Shown one piece after another: positions 56,389 to 64,000 of a stretch of DNA of 64,000 bases. Location: positions 1,550,001 to 1,614,000 of the forward strand of contig NC_008009.1 of assembly GCF_000014005.1 (NCBI RefSeq), given 5' to 3'. This DNA comes from Candidatus Koribacter versatilis Ellin345 (lineage in GTDB: Bacteria; Acidobacteriota; Terriglobia; Terriglobales; Acidobacteriaceae). The translations under genes and the position numbers were made by a program. Below the pieces are notes generated by a model, which worked only from the letters and a program-made list of their open reading frames with translations, was not told where the DNA came from and made no database searches. Positions within the stretch are counted from its first letter, which is position 1. Each line of letters opens with the position of its first letter.

Positions 56389-57609
56389 TTAATCGAGGGG
56401 CAGGGGAGCGGGGAGTAACAAGATTGTCGTGAAACCAGGGACGGGAGGGGTGATCCAGCGGCGCGAGCGGGCGCGGCCAAACGACTGAACTTTTCCTTCC
56501 GATGCGAGCGAGTCGAGTGCGCGCTGCACGGAGCGTTGGCTGGTGCGCAACGCAAGCGCGAGCGCCGAGCTTGACCACGATTCGCCATCGGTGAGGAAGG
56601 CGAGCACATCCGCATGTTGCTCTTCGACGGGACGGGCCAGCACGACGATTTCACGTCCGCGCTGGGGGACGAGTGCGAAGCCCTGCTTCGTGGCGCGAAT
56701 TTCGGCGAAGTTGCGAAGCAGGCGGCGAATGCGGCCGATCTCGACGCGCAAGCGGGCACGGTGCGATTCGTCGACAAACTTGGATTCGAATGCTCGTGCC
56801 ACGAGCATGTCTCGCGCTACGTCTCCGGGCCACGCTTCTGCTAACGCACGCGCGAGAGCGAATAGCACGGGACGAGTTGCCAGGGAGACGGTCGTGTTTC
56901 CGTGACGTACGACATTGCGGAATGCGTCTACCACAATGGCTCGAGATGCGAACAAAGCCTCCACTTCTTCGAGGAGCAGAAGGCGTTCGCCACCGCGCGC
57001 GATGAGACGCGCTGCAGGCGTATCGAGAATGCGGGAAGCGTTTTCGACTTCTGCCATGAGTGCGGGGATGCGCGCCTGGTGTGCGGCTTGTTGCGCCCGG
57101 CCGAGAGCCTCGCGGGCGGGCTGTGTACGTACACGACGCATTGCGATGCCGGCTACGACGAGTTCGTGGAACGTTCGCGACGCTGGTGGGAAGAGCTTCG
57201 GATCGAGATCGGCGAGCCGACGCTCGGCCTCGTCGAGGCGGCCGACGAGAAGCAGACGGCGGACTTCGAGATAGCGCGCGAAACCCGCATTTAAGCGATC
57301 GCCGTGAGCTTCCAGAGTAGAACGCGCGGAGTCGAGCAACTTAGCAGGCCACGTCAAATCGCGGGAGGCGAGCGCGATTTCGGCTTCAGCGACGATGCAG
57401 CGCGCGCGGGATACGGCTTCTTTCGGGCCAAACGCACGCGCGGCTTTCCGGAGCAATTCTTTGGCTCGCGCGAAATCGCCAAGCTGCGCCATCGCCGTTC
57501 CGCGCAGCGCCAGTGCGGGCGGATCGTCGCGTAACGCAACGCGTTTCAGGGCTCCCAGTGGATCACCGGCCGCAAGGGCGCGAGCAGCTGCCGTTATCAG
57601 AGAGTCCAT
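56389..57609 (-). CDS. TPR-helical protein with C-terminal HTH, putative regulator
   Basis: A 406-residue cytoplasmic protein. Residues 1-300 are helical repeats of TPR type (ALALRGTAMAQLGDFARAKELLRKAARAFGP). The last 70 residues form a winged-helix HTH (ALRTSQRSVQRALDSLASEGKVQSFGRARSRRWI). It could sense a ligand through the repeats and control the propeller and cupin genes downstream. The start at 57609 is the only ATG near the frame opening. Confidence 0.65.
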   Translation of the reverse strand: MDSLITAAARALAAGDPLGALKRVALRDDPPALALRGTAMAQLGDFARAKELLRKAARAFGPKEAVSRARCIVAEAEIALASRDLTWPAKLLDSARSTLEAHGDRLNAGFARYLEVRRLLLVGRLDEAERRLADLDPKLFPPASRTFHELVVAGIAMRRVRTQPAREALGRAQQAAHQARIPALMAEVENASRILDTPAARLIARGGERLLLLEEVEALFASRAIVVDAFRNVVRHGNTTVSLATRPVLFALARALAEAWPGDVARDMLVARAFESKFVDESHRARLRVEIGRIRRLLRNFAEIRATKQGFALVPQRGREIVVLARPVEEQHADVLAFLTDGESWSSSALALALRTSQRSVQRALDSLASEGKVQSFGRARSRRWITPPVPGFTTILLLPAPLPLD

Positions 57610-57668
57610 ACGAATCCCGCCATCGTTGTAACTCCCACCCCTTCGCGTTCCGGCGTTAGAACTAGCGC

Positions 57669-58523
57669 ATGGAAATTAAACACGAGATTGCGGGAGTGGA
57701 ACCGATGGAGACAAAAATTATGACCACGCATAAGACCGGAACGCGAGCGGAATGGCTGAATGCCCGCATGGAACTGCTGGCGGCGGAGAAGGAACTTACA
57801 CGCCGAAGCGACGAGTTGGCGCGCCAGAGACAGGAACTTCCCTGGGTGGCGATCAACAAAGGGTATCGCTTCGACACCGAGGAAGGCAGCGCCTCGCTGT
57901 CGGAGCTATTCCGTGGCCGCTCGCAAGTCCTGGTCTATCACCTCATGTTCGGTCCGGATTTTGCGGCCGCCTGTCCATCTTGCTCGTCGATCGCCGACGG
58001 CTTCAATGGTATTGCCGTGCATCTCGCCAACCATGACGTGATGCTCTGGGCGGTGTCGCGAGCGCCGCTTCCGAAGATCCAAGCATACAAGCGGCGCATG
58101 GGCTGGACGTTCCCATGGGCGTCAGCTGCCGGGAGTGATTTCAACTTCGACTTCAGCGCTTCCTACACCGAGGAACAACAGCGCGAGGGGATCGAATACA
58201 ACTTTACCCGCGAACCGAAGATGGAGCGTCGGCAGGGCAAAGAAGACAGCGGCCAGTCCGCGGAAATTAACTGTGCGGCGATGTGCGGAACGGACAAGGG
58301 AACATTCCAGCGTGAGAGGCCGGGCGTGAGCGCGTTCGTCCTTGAGGGCGGAACTGTGTTCCACACCTATTCGACATATGCGCGCGGACTCGATGGCCTG
58401 TGGGGAATGTACCAGTGGCTCGATCGCGCCCCAAAAGGCCGCAATGAGAAGGGCGTGTGGTGGCGGCGTCACGATGAGTATGGGAACCAAAACCAACGGC
58501 ACTCGTGCTGCGACGAAGCGTAA
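57669..58523 (+). CDS. DUF899-family thioredoxin-like protein, first copy
   Basis: A 284-residue DUF899 protein of the thioredoxin-like superfamily. The fold shows in LSELFRGRSQVLVYHLMFGPDFAAACPSCSSIADGFNG, where CPSC is the redox-type pair. The later text GTVFHTYSTYARGLDGLWGMYQWLDRAPKG is the family C-terminus. Starts at 57669, 57705 (with GGGAG nine bases upstream) and 57720 are all possible. A small CxxC ORF and a second DUF899 gene follow, so the three may form a unit. Function unknown. Confidence 0.85.
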   Translation: MEIKHEIAGVEPMETKIMTTHKTGTRAEWLNARMELLAAEKELTRRSDELARQRQELPWVAINKGYRFDTEEGSASLSELFRGRSQVLVYHLMFGPDFAAACPSCSSIADGFNGIAVHLANHDVMLWAVSRAPLPKIQAYKRRMGWTFPWASAAGSDFNFDFSASYTEEQQREGIEYNFTREPKMERRQGKEDSGQSAEINCAAMCGTDKGTFQRERPGVSAFVLEGGTVFHTYSTYARGLDGLWGMYQWLDRAPKGRNEKGVWWRRHDEYGNQNQRHSCCDEA

Positions 58524-58558
58524 AGCAGACAGAGAACAGCAGAGCAGAGGAGGACCAG

Positions 58559-58708
58559 ATGTGCCCAGCATGTATTGAGAGCGCAGCCGTGGTGGTCGCA
58601 GGCGCCGCTTCGAGTGGAGGAGTTTTGGCGATGTGCATCAGCGGCTTGAGGAAACTTTTCAGAGCAAACACTTTCGCAATATTTCAACGAACAAACAAGG
58701 AGAAGTGA
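58559..58708 (+). CDS. 49-residue CxxC membrane peptide between the DUF899 genes
   Basis: ATG 58559 has AGAGGAGGACC directly upstream. The peptide begins MCPACIESAAVVVAGAASSG, with CPAC at residues 2-5, then one hydrophobic segment and a basic tail. It lies 35 bp after the first DUF899 gene and 1 bp before the second, so it is very likely a real partner gene. Function unknown; a redox pair at the membrane face would suit the thioredoxin-like neighbours. Confidence 0.6.
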   Translation: MCPACIESAAVVVAGAASSGGVLAMCISGLRKLFRANTFAIFQRTNKEK

Positions 58709-58709
58709 G

Positions 58710-59510
58710 ATGGCAGTGAACCAACCGAAAGACAAGCAACCGGCGACCGGGCAGATCGCCATCAAGACGCCACCGATCGTATCGAGCCAGCAATGGCAAT
58801 CGGCGTGGCAGGAACTTCTGGTGAAGGAGAAGGCATTCACCCGCTCGCGTGACGCACTGGCGGCGGAGCGCCGCCGGATGCCGTGGATGGCGGTGGAGAA
58901 GAATTACGAATTCGAAGGCCCGAACGGGAAGGTCTCGCTGTTGGACCTGTTTGAGGGACGGCCGCAATTGATCGTGTATCGCGCGTTCTATGAGCCGGGA
59001 GTTTTCGGATGGCCCGATCACGCGTGTCGCGGCTGCTCGCTGGGCGCCGACCAGGTCAGTCACCTGGCGCACCTGAATGCTCGCGACACGACCCTCGTGT
59101 ATGCGTCACGCGCGCCGCAGGCCGACATTACGCGGCTGAAGACGCGGATGGGTTGGGAACACATTCCCTGGTACACCATGGTTGACGACTTCGATGTGGA
59201 ATTCGGCGTCCACGAATGGCACGGCCACAATGTGTTCTTCCGCAAAGGCGACAAAATATTCCGTACGTACTTCGTGAACAATCGCGGCGACGAAGCGATG
59301 GGGACCGTTTGGAGTTACCTGGACATCACGCCGCTCGGTCGGCAGGAAGTTTGGGAGGACTCACCGGAGGGTTATCCGCAGAGCGCGCCGTATAAGTGGT
59401 GGAACTGGCACGACAACTACGACGCGGAAGCTGCGCCAAACCAGAAGTGGGTAGAAGTGTCGGACGCGGGGGTGGAAGCGTTCCGTAGTCGCGAGGACAA
59501 GGCTAGCTAG
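58710..59510 (+). CDS. DUF899-family thioredoxin-like protein, second copy
   Basis: A 266-residue DUF899 paralog. It shares the plan (VSLLDLFEGRPQLIVYRAFYEPG...CRGCSLGADQVSHLAHLNARDTTLVYASRAP) with the first copy, but the redox pair is CRGC instead of CPSC, and the C-terminus is WWNWHDNYDAEA. The ATG is 1 bp from the end of the 49-residue gene. Tandem duplication with divergence is likely. Confidence 0.85.
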   Translation: MAVNQPKDKQPATGQIAIKTPPIVSSQQWQSAWQELLVKEKAFTRSRDALAAERRRMPWMAVEKNYEFEGPNGKVSLLDLFEGRPQLIVYRAFYEPGVFGWPDHACRGCSLGADQVSHLAHLNARDTTLVYASRAPQADITRLKTRMGWEHIPWYTMVDDFDVEFGVHEWHGHNVFFRKGDKIFRTYFVNNRGDEAMGTVWSYLDITPLGRQEVWEDSPEGYPQSAPYKWWNWHDNYDAEAAPNQKWVEVSDAGVEAFRSREDKAS

Positions 59511-59869
59511 AACGAGACGGCGGTTTGCGGTTTAGTTTTTTGCGCGATCGTGACGCGCAAATCGGAACTGCAGATCGCCGTGTCGCTTCGTTCCTTGCGA
59601 TGATAAGAGAGAGGGAGAAGTTGATGAAGATAGACCAAGGTGGATATTGGGCGGCACTTCGGTGGGTGAAAATTGGTTCCCCGTGAAAGAAAATTCCGTC
59701 GCTATGGGCTGCGCGGATAAAGGATGGGGCAGTTGGAAGTGTTTGTGTGATTGGCGGGATTATCTGCTGGACATCGGATTCGCTTTCGGGCTAATCTCGC
59801 CAACCTTTCGGCCCTCGGACACCCCGGGCTCCCGCTCCATCCCTTATCTCACCTCATTGGGAGACTCCC
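59511..59869 (+). other. Gene-free leader region of the large secreted protein
   Basis: About 360 bp with no supportable gene. A 28-residue frame at 59601 and a 99-residue frame at 59647 lack ribosome sites and protein-like text. GGGAG stands just before ATG 59870. I see no riboswitch or clear promoter. Confidence 0.4.
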
Positions 59870-62113
59870 ATGCTCAGTCGGATCGCCTTTCTCTGCTCCT
59901 GCCTTGTGACTTGCCTTGTTTTTATGGGCCAGCAGCCTTCCGTTGAAGTGCCGCGGTTGATTCGATTTTCCGGACAACTTCACGGAAGCAGTGGGACGGT
60001 GGGGATCACGTTTGCGCTGCACAAGTCGCAGGAGGACAGCGCCACGCTGTGGAGCGAGACGCAAAACGTTACGCTGGCGGACGATGGCAAGTATTCCGTG
60101 TTGTTGGGTGCGACCACGGCCGGCGGCGTTCCGACGGAATTGTTCACCTCGGGCGAGGCGCACTGGTTGTCGATTCATGTCGAAGGGCAGGCGGAGGAGC
60201 GCGTGCTTTTGGTGAGTGTGCCTTATGCGCTGAAGGCGGCGGAGGCGGAGTCGTTGGGAGGACATGCAGCCGGCGACTTTGTGACCTCGCAGAACCTGGG
60301 AGCAGCGGTGCAGACGCAACTCCAACAGCTTTCGGCAAGTGGATTCAACGTGCGGAACAGCGTTGGCGTGAAGGGCAACGTGGTCACAGATATGGCGACG
60401 AACTTTACCGACAACAACAGTTCTCAAATCGTGTTGGTAACGCAGAACGGCGCGGGGAATGCACTGGTGGCGAATGCGATCACCGGCAACGGTCTACAAG
60501 GTTCGACGGCGAATGCCGCAGCTTACGGCGTGGTGGGCATCAACACCGCGGCGAGCGGAACCGCGGTGGGGATGCGCGGAACTACGGGCTCCGCGGGTGG
60601 CATCGCGGTGTATGGAACGTCGAACGCGACCAGCGGCACGGGCACGGGAGTGAAGGGAATCTCGGCGTCACCGAACGGGTATGGCGTGTTCGGACAGAAT
60701 TCGTCGCCTACGGGGGCAGCCTATGGGTTCCGCGGCAGTTCGGCTTCGACGGGCGGGGTTGCAATCTACGGGACGGCAACGGCGACGAGTGGGACGACGA
60801 AGGGGCTGGTGGCGTCGGTGGCGAGCGTGGACGGCATTGGCGCGGTATTTCAGAACACGAATAGCAGCGGGAAATTGCTGAGTGGGCAATCGGGGTCGGC
60901 GAGCACGGAAGTGTTCAGCGTGGCCGGCAATGGCGACGTGACGACGCAAGGCGGATTCAAGGCGCCGGGCAACACAACGAACTACATCGGCGGATTGTTG
61001 GGAGTGCAAACGACAACTCCGAACGCGCAGATAGATGTAGAGGGAACAGGCAACCTCGGAATCCTTGCCCAGAAATCGTCATGCGCGGCGATCGTGGCGG
61101 CCCTGCCGTCGACCTCGAGTGTTACCTGCTCGACCATATTTGCAAAGAACGGCGCGTCGGGTGCGGCGCTTTACGCAGAGAGCACGGGAACCGGTCCGTC
61201 CATTCATGCGGAAAACGATACGACCACGGCGTCGGGGGTGGGTATCGAGGCGGTGACAAATTCCGAAAGCGTGCTGCCGCTCCGGCTCGTCAACTCGGGC
61301 GGCGGCCTTTTGATGGCAGGCTACGCATCGAATTCCAGCGCGGTTAGAACTTTCTCGATTGACAGCCAGGGCGATGCGGATGCGGCTTCCATTTTTGCGG
61401 AGAGCAGCACTTCGATCGCTCTCGAGGGCATATCTGAAGCCGCAAGCTTTGCTACAGGTGTTTATGGCGAAGCCTTCGGCTCTACCTCTCGAGGGGTTGA
61501 GGGCTACAGCGATACAGGGTATGCCGGGTATTTCAACGGAAACGTTTATGTGAGTGGCTCGGTGAGCAAATCCGGCGGGAGTTTCAAGATCGACCATCCG
61601 CTGGATCCCGCGAACAAGTATTTATCGCACTCGTTCGTGGAAAGCCCGGACATGATGAATATCTACAACGGCATCGCGGTGCTGGATGCGCGCGGCGAAG
61701 CGGTGGTGACCATGCCGGAATGGTTCGAGGCGCTGAATCGGGACTTTCGTTATCAACTGACATCGATGGGTGCGTTCATGCCGGTTTACGTGGCGGAGGA
61801 GATTTCCGGGAACCGGTTCAAAATCGCCGGCGGAAAACCGGGGAAGAAGGTCTCGTGGCAGGTGACGGGTATACGTCACGATGCGTGGGCGAATGCGAAT
61901 CGTATCCCGGTGGAAGAAGAAAAAGCCGGCGAGGAGCGAGGGACCTATGTTCATCCGCAGCTGTTTGGACAACCGGAGAGCGCCGGGGTGGATTACAAGC
62001 GGCAGCAGGCCAGGAAGGCGGAGGCAGCAAAACATCGCGCGCTTAAGAATGTGCCGACGGAGGAGAAGAAAGTTGTGATGCAAACCAGCCTGCAAACCGC
62101 GAAGCCGAACTGA
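59870..62113 (+). CDS. Large secreted repetitive (beta-helix or tail-fibre-like) protein
   Basis: A 747-residue exported protein with a signal peptide at residues 1-20 (LSRIAFLCSCLVTCLVFMG). Residues 25-130 form a domain that begins PRLIRFSGQLHGSSG and ends in VPYALKAAEAESLGG. Residues about 195-520 are rich in short Gly/Ser/Thr/Ala repeats (TSGTGTGVKGI, PNGYGVFGQNSS, YGFRGSS) suggesting a long beta-structured stalk. The C-terminal 150 residues are a distinct domain with a basic, helical end. Likely a surface or secreted fibre; activity unknown. GGGAG precedes the ATG. Confidence 0.7.
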   Translation: MLSRIAFLCSCLVTCLVFMGQQPSVEVPRLIRFSGQLHGSSGTVGITFALHKSQEDSATLWSETQNVTLADDGKYSVLLGATTAGGVPTELFTSGEAHWLSIHVEGQAEERVLLVSVPYALKAAEAESLGGHAAGDFVTSQNLGAAVQTQLQQLSASGFNVRNSVGVKGNVVTDMATNFTDNNSSQIVLVTQNGAGNALVANAITGNGLQGSTANAAAYGVVGINTAASGTAVGMRGTTGSAGGIAVYGTSNATSGTGTGVKGISASPNGYGVFGQNSSPTGAAYGFRGSSASTGGVAIYGTATATSGTTKGLVASVASVDGIGAVFQNTNSSGKLLSGQSGSASTEVFSVAGNGDVTTQGGFKAPGNTTNYIGGLLGVQTTTPNAQIDVEGTGNLGILAQKSSCAAIVAALPSTSSVTCSTIFAKNGASGAALYAESTGTGPSIHAENDTTTASGVGIEAVTNSESVLPLRLVNSGGGLLMAGYASNSSAVRTFSIDSQGDADAASIFAESSTSIALEGISEAASFATGVYGEAFGSTSRGVEGYSDTGYAGYFNGNVYVSGSVSKSGGSFKIDHPLDPANKYLSHSFVESPDMMNIYNGIAVLDARGEAVVTMPEWFEALNRDFRYQLTSMGAFMPVYVAEEISGNRFKIAGGKPGKKVSWQVTGIRHDAWANANRIPVEEEKAGEERGTYVHPQLFGQPESAGVDYKRQQARKAEAAKHRALKNVPTEEKKVVMQTSLQTAKPN

Positions 62114-62130
62114 CGCGATCTCCCGTTCCG

Positions 62131-62295
62131 CTAGCCCATGCCCAGGTCGTCGGAGCTTTCGAGAGGGGTGCCGCAGACGCGGCAGATTTGGGAGGAGCAG
62201 TCGCCACAGGTTAGGGGATCGTGAACTTCTTTGGCGCAGTGGGCGCAGTAGAAGAGGGCGGGAGTGGGGTCGTGCGGATTGGGTGCGTCAGACAT
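62131..62295 (-). CDS. 54-residue three-CxxC mini-protein
   Basis: Read from the sequence: ATG 62295, stop at 62131. Cys17/20, Cys30/33 and Cys38/41 form three CxxC pairs (CAHC, CGDC, CRVC), with His8, His19 and His25 in between. This pattern fits a small double zinc ribbon. No ribosome site is obvious. The gene lies between the large secreted protein (convergent) and the phosphatase gene, with repeat copy 4 immediately upstream. Confidence 0.65.
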   Translation of the reverse strand: MSDAPNPHDPTPALFYCAHCAKEVHDPLTCGDCSSQICRVCGTPLESSDDLGMG

Positions 62296-62306
62296 AAGGA
62301 CGACAC

Positions 62307-62373
62307 GCAGGGGCTGAAGCCCAAAGCTATTGTAGGCCGATTCGGCACGACTGAAGTCGTGCCCTGATACAAA
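62307..62373 (-). repeat. Two-hairpin palindromic repeat, copy 4
   Basis: The plus strand reads GGGGCTGAAGCCC, a spacer, then CGGCACGACTGAAGTCGTGCCCTGATACAAAG. Compensatory changes keep both stems paired relative to copies 1 and 2. It lies between the mini-protein and the phosphatase gene. Confidence 0.85.
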
Positions 62374-62382
62374 GCAAATACC

Positions 62383-64000
62383 TTAGCGGGCGCGGGCGAG
62401 GACGACGGTGATGTCGTCGGGTTGTTCGGCGCCGCCGATCCAGTCGGTGACGGCGGTGATTACGGCGTCGGCGATACGGGGCAACGGGAGGCTGGAGTGT
62501 TCGCGGACGATTTGGGCGAGACGTTCTTCGCCGAATTCGCCGAACTCATTTTCGGGTTCGGTGACGCCGTCGGAGTAAGCCACGATGATGTCGCCGGAAC
62601 TGAGCTCGACGTGCTCGTTTTCATAGCTTACGCCGCCGAAGAGACCGACAACCATGCCGCCATCACCCAGCTTGCGATAGGAGCCGTCGGCGCAGACGAG
62701 GAACGGGGGCAGGTGTCCGGCGTTGGAGTAGGTGAGGCGCTTGCGATGGCCGTCGTAAAAACCAAGGAACATGGTCGCGTACTTGGACGCGGGCGTGGAG
62801 CGGAACAGCTGTTCGTTGAGCAGCGCGAGCAGCGTCGCCGGCGGCAGGTGATCGCCAGAAGCGGTGAACACAAGTTGCTGCGTTCCGACCGCGGCGCCCA
62901 CCTTGGCTTCCGCCAGCGCTTCTTCAATCGTGTAGGCGCGGACGAAGGCGTGCACCGTGGCCATGAGGAGCGCGGCGGAAATTCCTTTGCCGCTGATGTC
63001 GCCGACGGCAAGGCCGATCTGGTTGTGGCCGAGTTGGAGGAAGTCGTAGTAATCGCCACTCACGGTGCGGGCCGGGCGGCAGACGCCGTGCATTTCGAGC
63101 GACTCGGATTGACTGACCTCGCGGGGGAAGAGCAGGGCCTGGACTTCCTGCGCGATGGCGAGCTCGCTTTCGAGCTTCTGCTTTTCTTTCTGCTCCAGGA
63201 TAAGCGCCTCGATGGAGGTGGTCATGGAGTTGAACGCGCCCTCGAGGGCGGCGAGCTGGTCCTTCGAGCGCACCTGGATGCGGTGGTGGAAGTCGCCTTT
63301 GTTGATGTGCTCAGTGGCGTTGTAGAGCTCGGCGACGCTGCGGGTGATGGTGCGGGTAAGTCGCAGGCCGATAAATAAGGCGATCAGCTCGATGACGAGG
63401 AGGAAAACGGCGATGACGCTAAGCGCGGTGAGGAAGATGGAAGCGTTCTTCCCGATGGCTTCGAAGAGCCGACTATAGAGCTGGAAGAGGCGGGTTTGCA
63501 CCGAGATGTAGCCGTCGCGCCTTTTGCCGTCGGTCCAATCGGTCATGCTGAGGAACGTGCCCCAGGTGAGCTTCCAGTCGTACCAGGCAGCGGGAGTCGG
63601 GACGTCGCCGGCCTGGACCAGCGCATCGAGCCCGCGTTCCGGTTCAACGAAAGAGAAATTGGTCTGTTCTTTGCCGTCCTGATTGTAGGAGACGGTTGAG
63701 CCTTGGGTGGGCGCGCCGTTTGCTCCTACCGGGACAGGACCCACGGTCAGGAATCCAAGGTTCTGCGCGACGTTCGCAAGCATTTCGCGATTGAGCGGGA
63801 CACTGCTGACCAGAGTAAGTTCGTCATTGCCGATCTTGCTCCGCGAAACGCTGCGCAGGAAGATCATGTTATCGGCGAGCGTTATCGCGGCGAAGCCATT
63901 CTTCGCGTGGTCGGGGACGGCGATGGGTTGGTCGGTGGCACTGCCTTGCAGAAGGTATCCCTTGCCGCGATACCAGAGGGAGACCTGACGGCTGGGAAAC
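62383..64000 (-). CDS. HAMP-SpoIIE/PP2C-type phosphatase, N-terminus cut by window
   Basis: A PPM-type serine phosphatase (SpoIIE/RsbU) attached to a membrane sensor. Read from the edge, it has an extracytoplasmic sensing part, a membrane helix (VIAVFLLVIELIALFIG), a HAMP domain (TEHINKGDFHHRIQV), a coiled coil and the catalytic domain with SGDYYDFLQLG and VGDISGKGISAALLMA (metal-binding Asp residues), ending in EQPDDITVVLARAR. It would act in a partner-switch cascade controlling a sigma factor. The frame is open to position 64000 without a start, so the true N-terminus lies outside; ATG 63867 is internal. Confidence 0.93.
   Translation of the reverse strand, partial: FPSRQVSLWYRGKGYLLQGSATDQPIAVPDHAKNGFAAITLADNMIFLRSVSRSKIGNDELTLVSSVPLNREMLANVAQNLGFLTVGPVPVGANGAPTQGSTVSYNQDGKEQTNFSFVEPERGLDALVQAGDVPTPAAWYDWKLTWGTFLSMTDWTDGKRRDGYISVQTRLFQLYSRLFEAIGKNASIFLTALSVIAVFLLVIELIALFIGLRLTRTITRSVAELYNATEHINKGDFHHRIQVRSKDQLAALEGAFNSMTTSIEALILEQKEKQKLESELAIAQEVQALLFPREVSQSESLEMHGVCRPARTVSGDYYDFLQLGHNQIGLAVGDISGKGISAALLMATVHAFVRAYTIEEALAEAKVGAAVGTQQLVFTASGDHLPPATLLALLNEQLFRSTPASKYATMFLGFYDGHRKRLTYSNAGHLPPFLVCADGSYRKLGDGGMVVGLFGGVSYENEHVELSSGDIIVAYSDGVTEPENEFGEFGEERLAQIVREHSSLPLPRIADAVITAVTDWIGGAEQPDDITVVLARAR

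Noticed and set aside
59647-59946. 99-residue open frame before the large secreted protein
   Set aside because: No ribosome site, protein text not family-like, and overlaps the true start at 59870.

Overview
The window looks like a chromosomal segment of an Acidobacteriota member, probably a Koribacter/Terriglobia-type soil bacterium. This is inference from gene content: a PadR regulator coupled to an ADOP-type (acidobacterial duplicated orphan permease) gene, a membrane-sector-only ATP synthase locus, two complex I loci, a DUF5666 protein, DUF899 genes and palindromic intergenic repeats. The DNA is GC-rich. I see no phage, insertion sequence, CRISPR array or tRNA gene.

Layout. 1-15 kb: the 5' part of RNase P RNA (minus strand, cut by the window start), a PHP-type CpsB-like phosphatase, a small membrane protein, bacterioferritin, a secreted TPR protein made of three repeated modules, a DUF5666 secreted protein, a flavin amine oxidase, a YbjQ-family protein, an ada-decarboxylase pair, padR-ADOP permease, and lysS with a tiny Cys-rich ORF overlapping its end. 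15.2-25.7 kb: plus-strand complex I locus 1 (nuoA, a terminator, then nuoCDHIJKLMN), which has no nuoB, E, F or G. 25.8-28.5 kb: F0 genes only (atpZ, a secreted unknown, atpI, atpB, atpE), closed by a strong terminator. 28.6-30.9 kb: a loose region with decayed reading frames, a small membrane protein and a secreted alpha/beta hydrolase. 44.8-30.9 kb: minus-strand complex I locus 2 (nuoACDEF, a bactofilin-like gene, nuoGH, nuoJKLMN), which has no nuoB and no nuoI. The two complex I operons converge on the F0 locus.

45-64 kb: an unknown conserved protein, thiS and a lipoprotein; a MerR regulator and a CxxC protein; a tightly coupled hemerythrin-DoxX-ChrA operon; a PspC/zinc-ribbon protein; a VOC protein; endonuclease IV; methionine aminopeptidase; leuS; a minus-strand set of regulator, beta-propeller and cupin; a DUF899-small peptide-DUF899 set; a large secreted repetitive protein; a three-CxxC mini-protein; and a HAMP-SpoIIE phosphatase cut by the window end.

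How it fits together. The central 30 kb is respiratory: two NADH dehydrogenase-type proton pumps plus the proton channel of ATP synthase. Locus 2 carries the NADH-oxidising module (E, F, G) but lacks the NuoI ferredoxin subunit that locus 1 has. Neither carries NuoB, which holds the terminal Fe-S cluster N2. The parts must therefore be completed from elsewhere or shared. Two CRP-like palindromes precede nuoA1 and nuoC1. Four copies of a two-hairpin repeat, a CACCACAGAG repeat family and a TTAGG repeat family sit mostly between genes; one CACCACAGAG copy has become the coding end of endonuclease IV.
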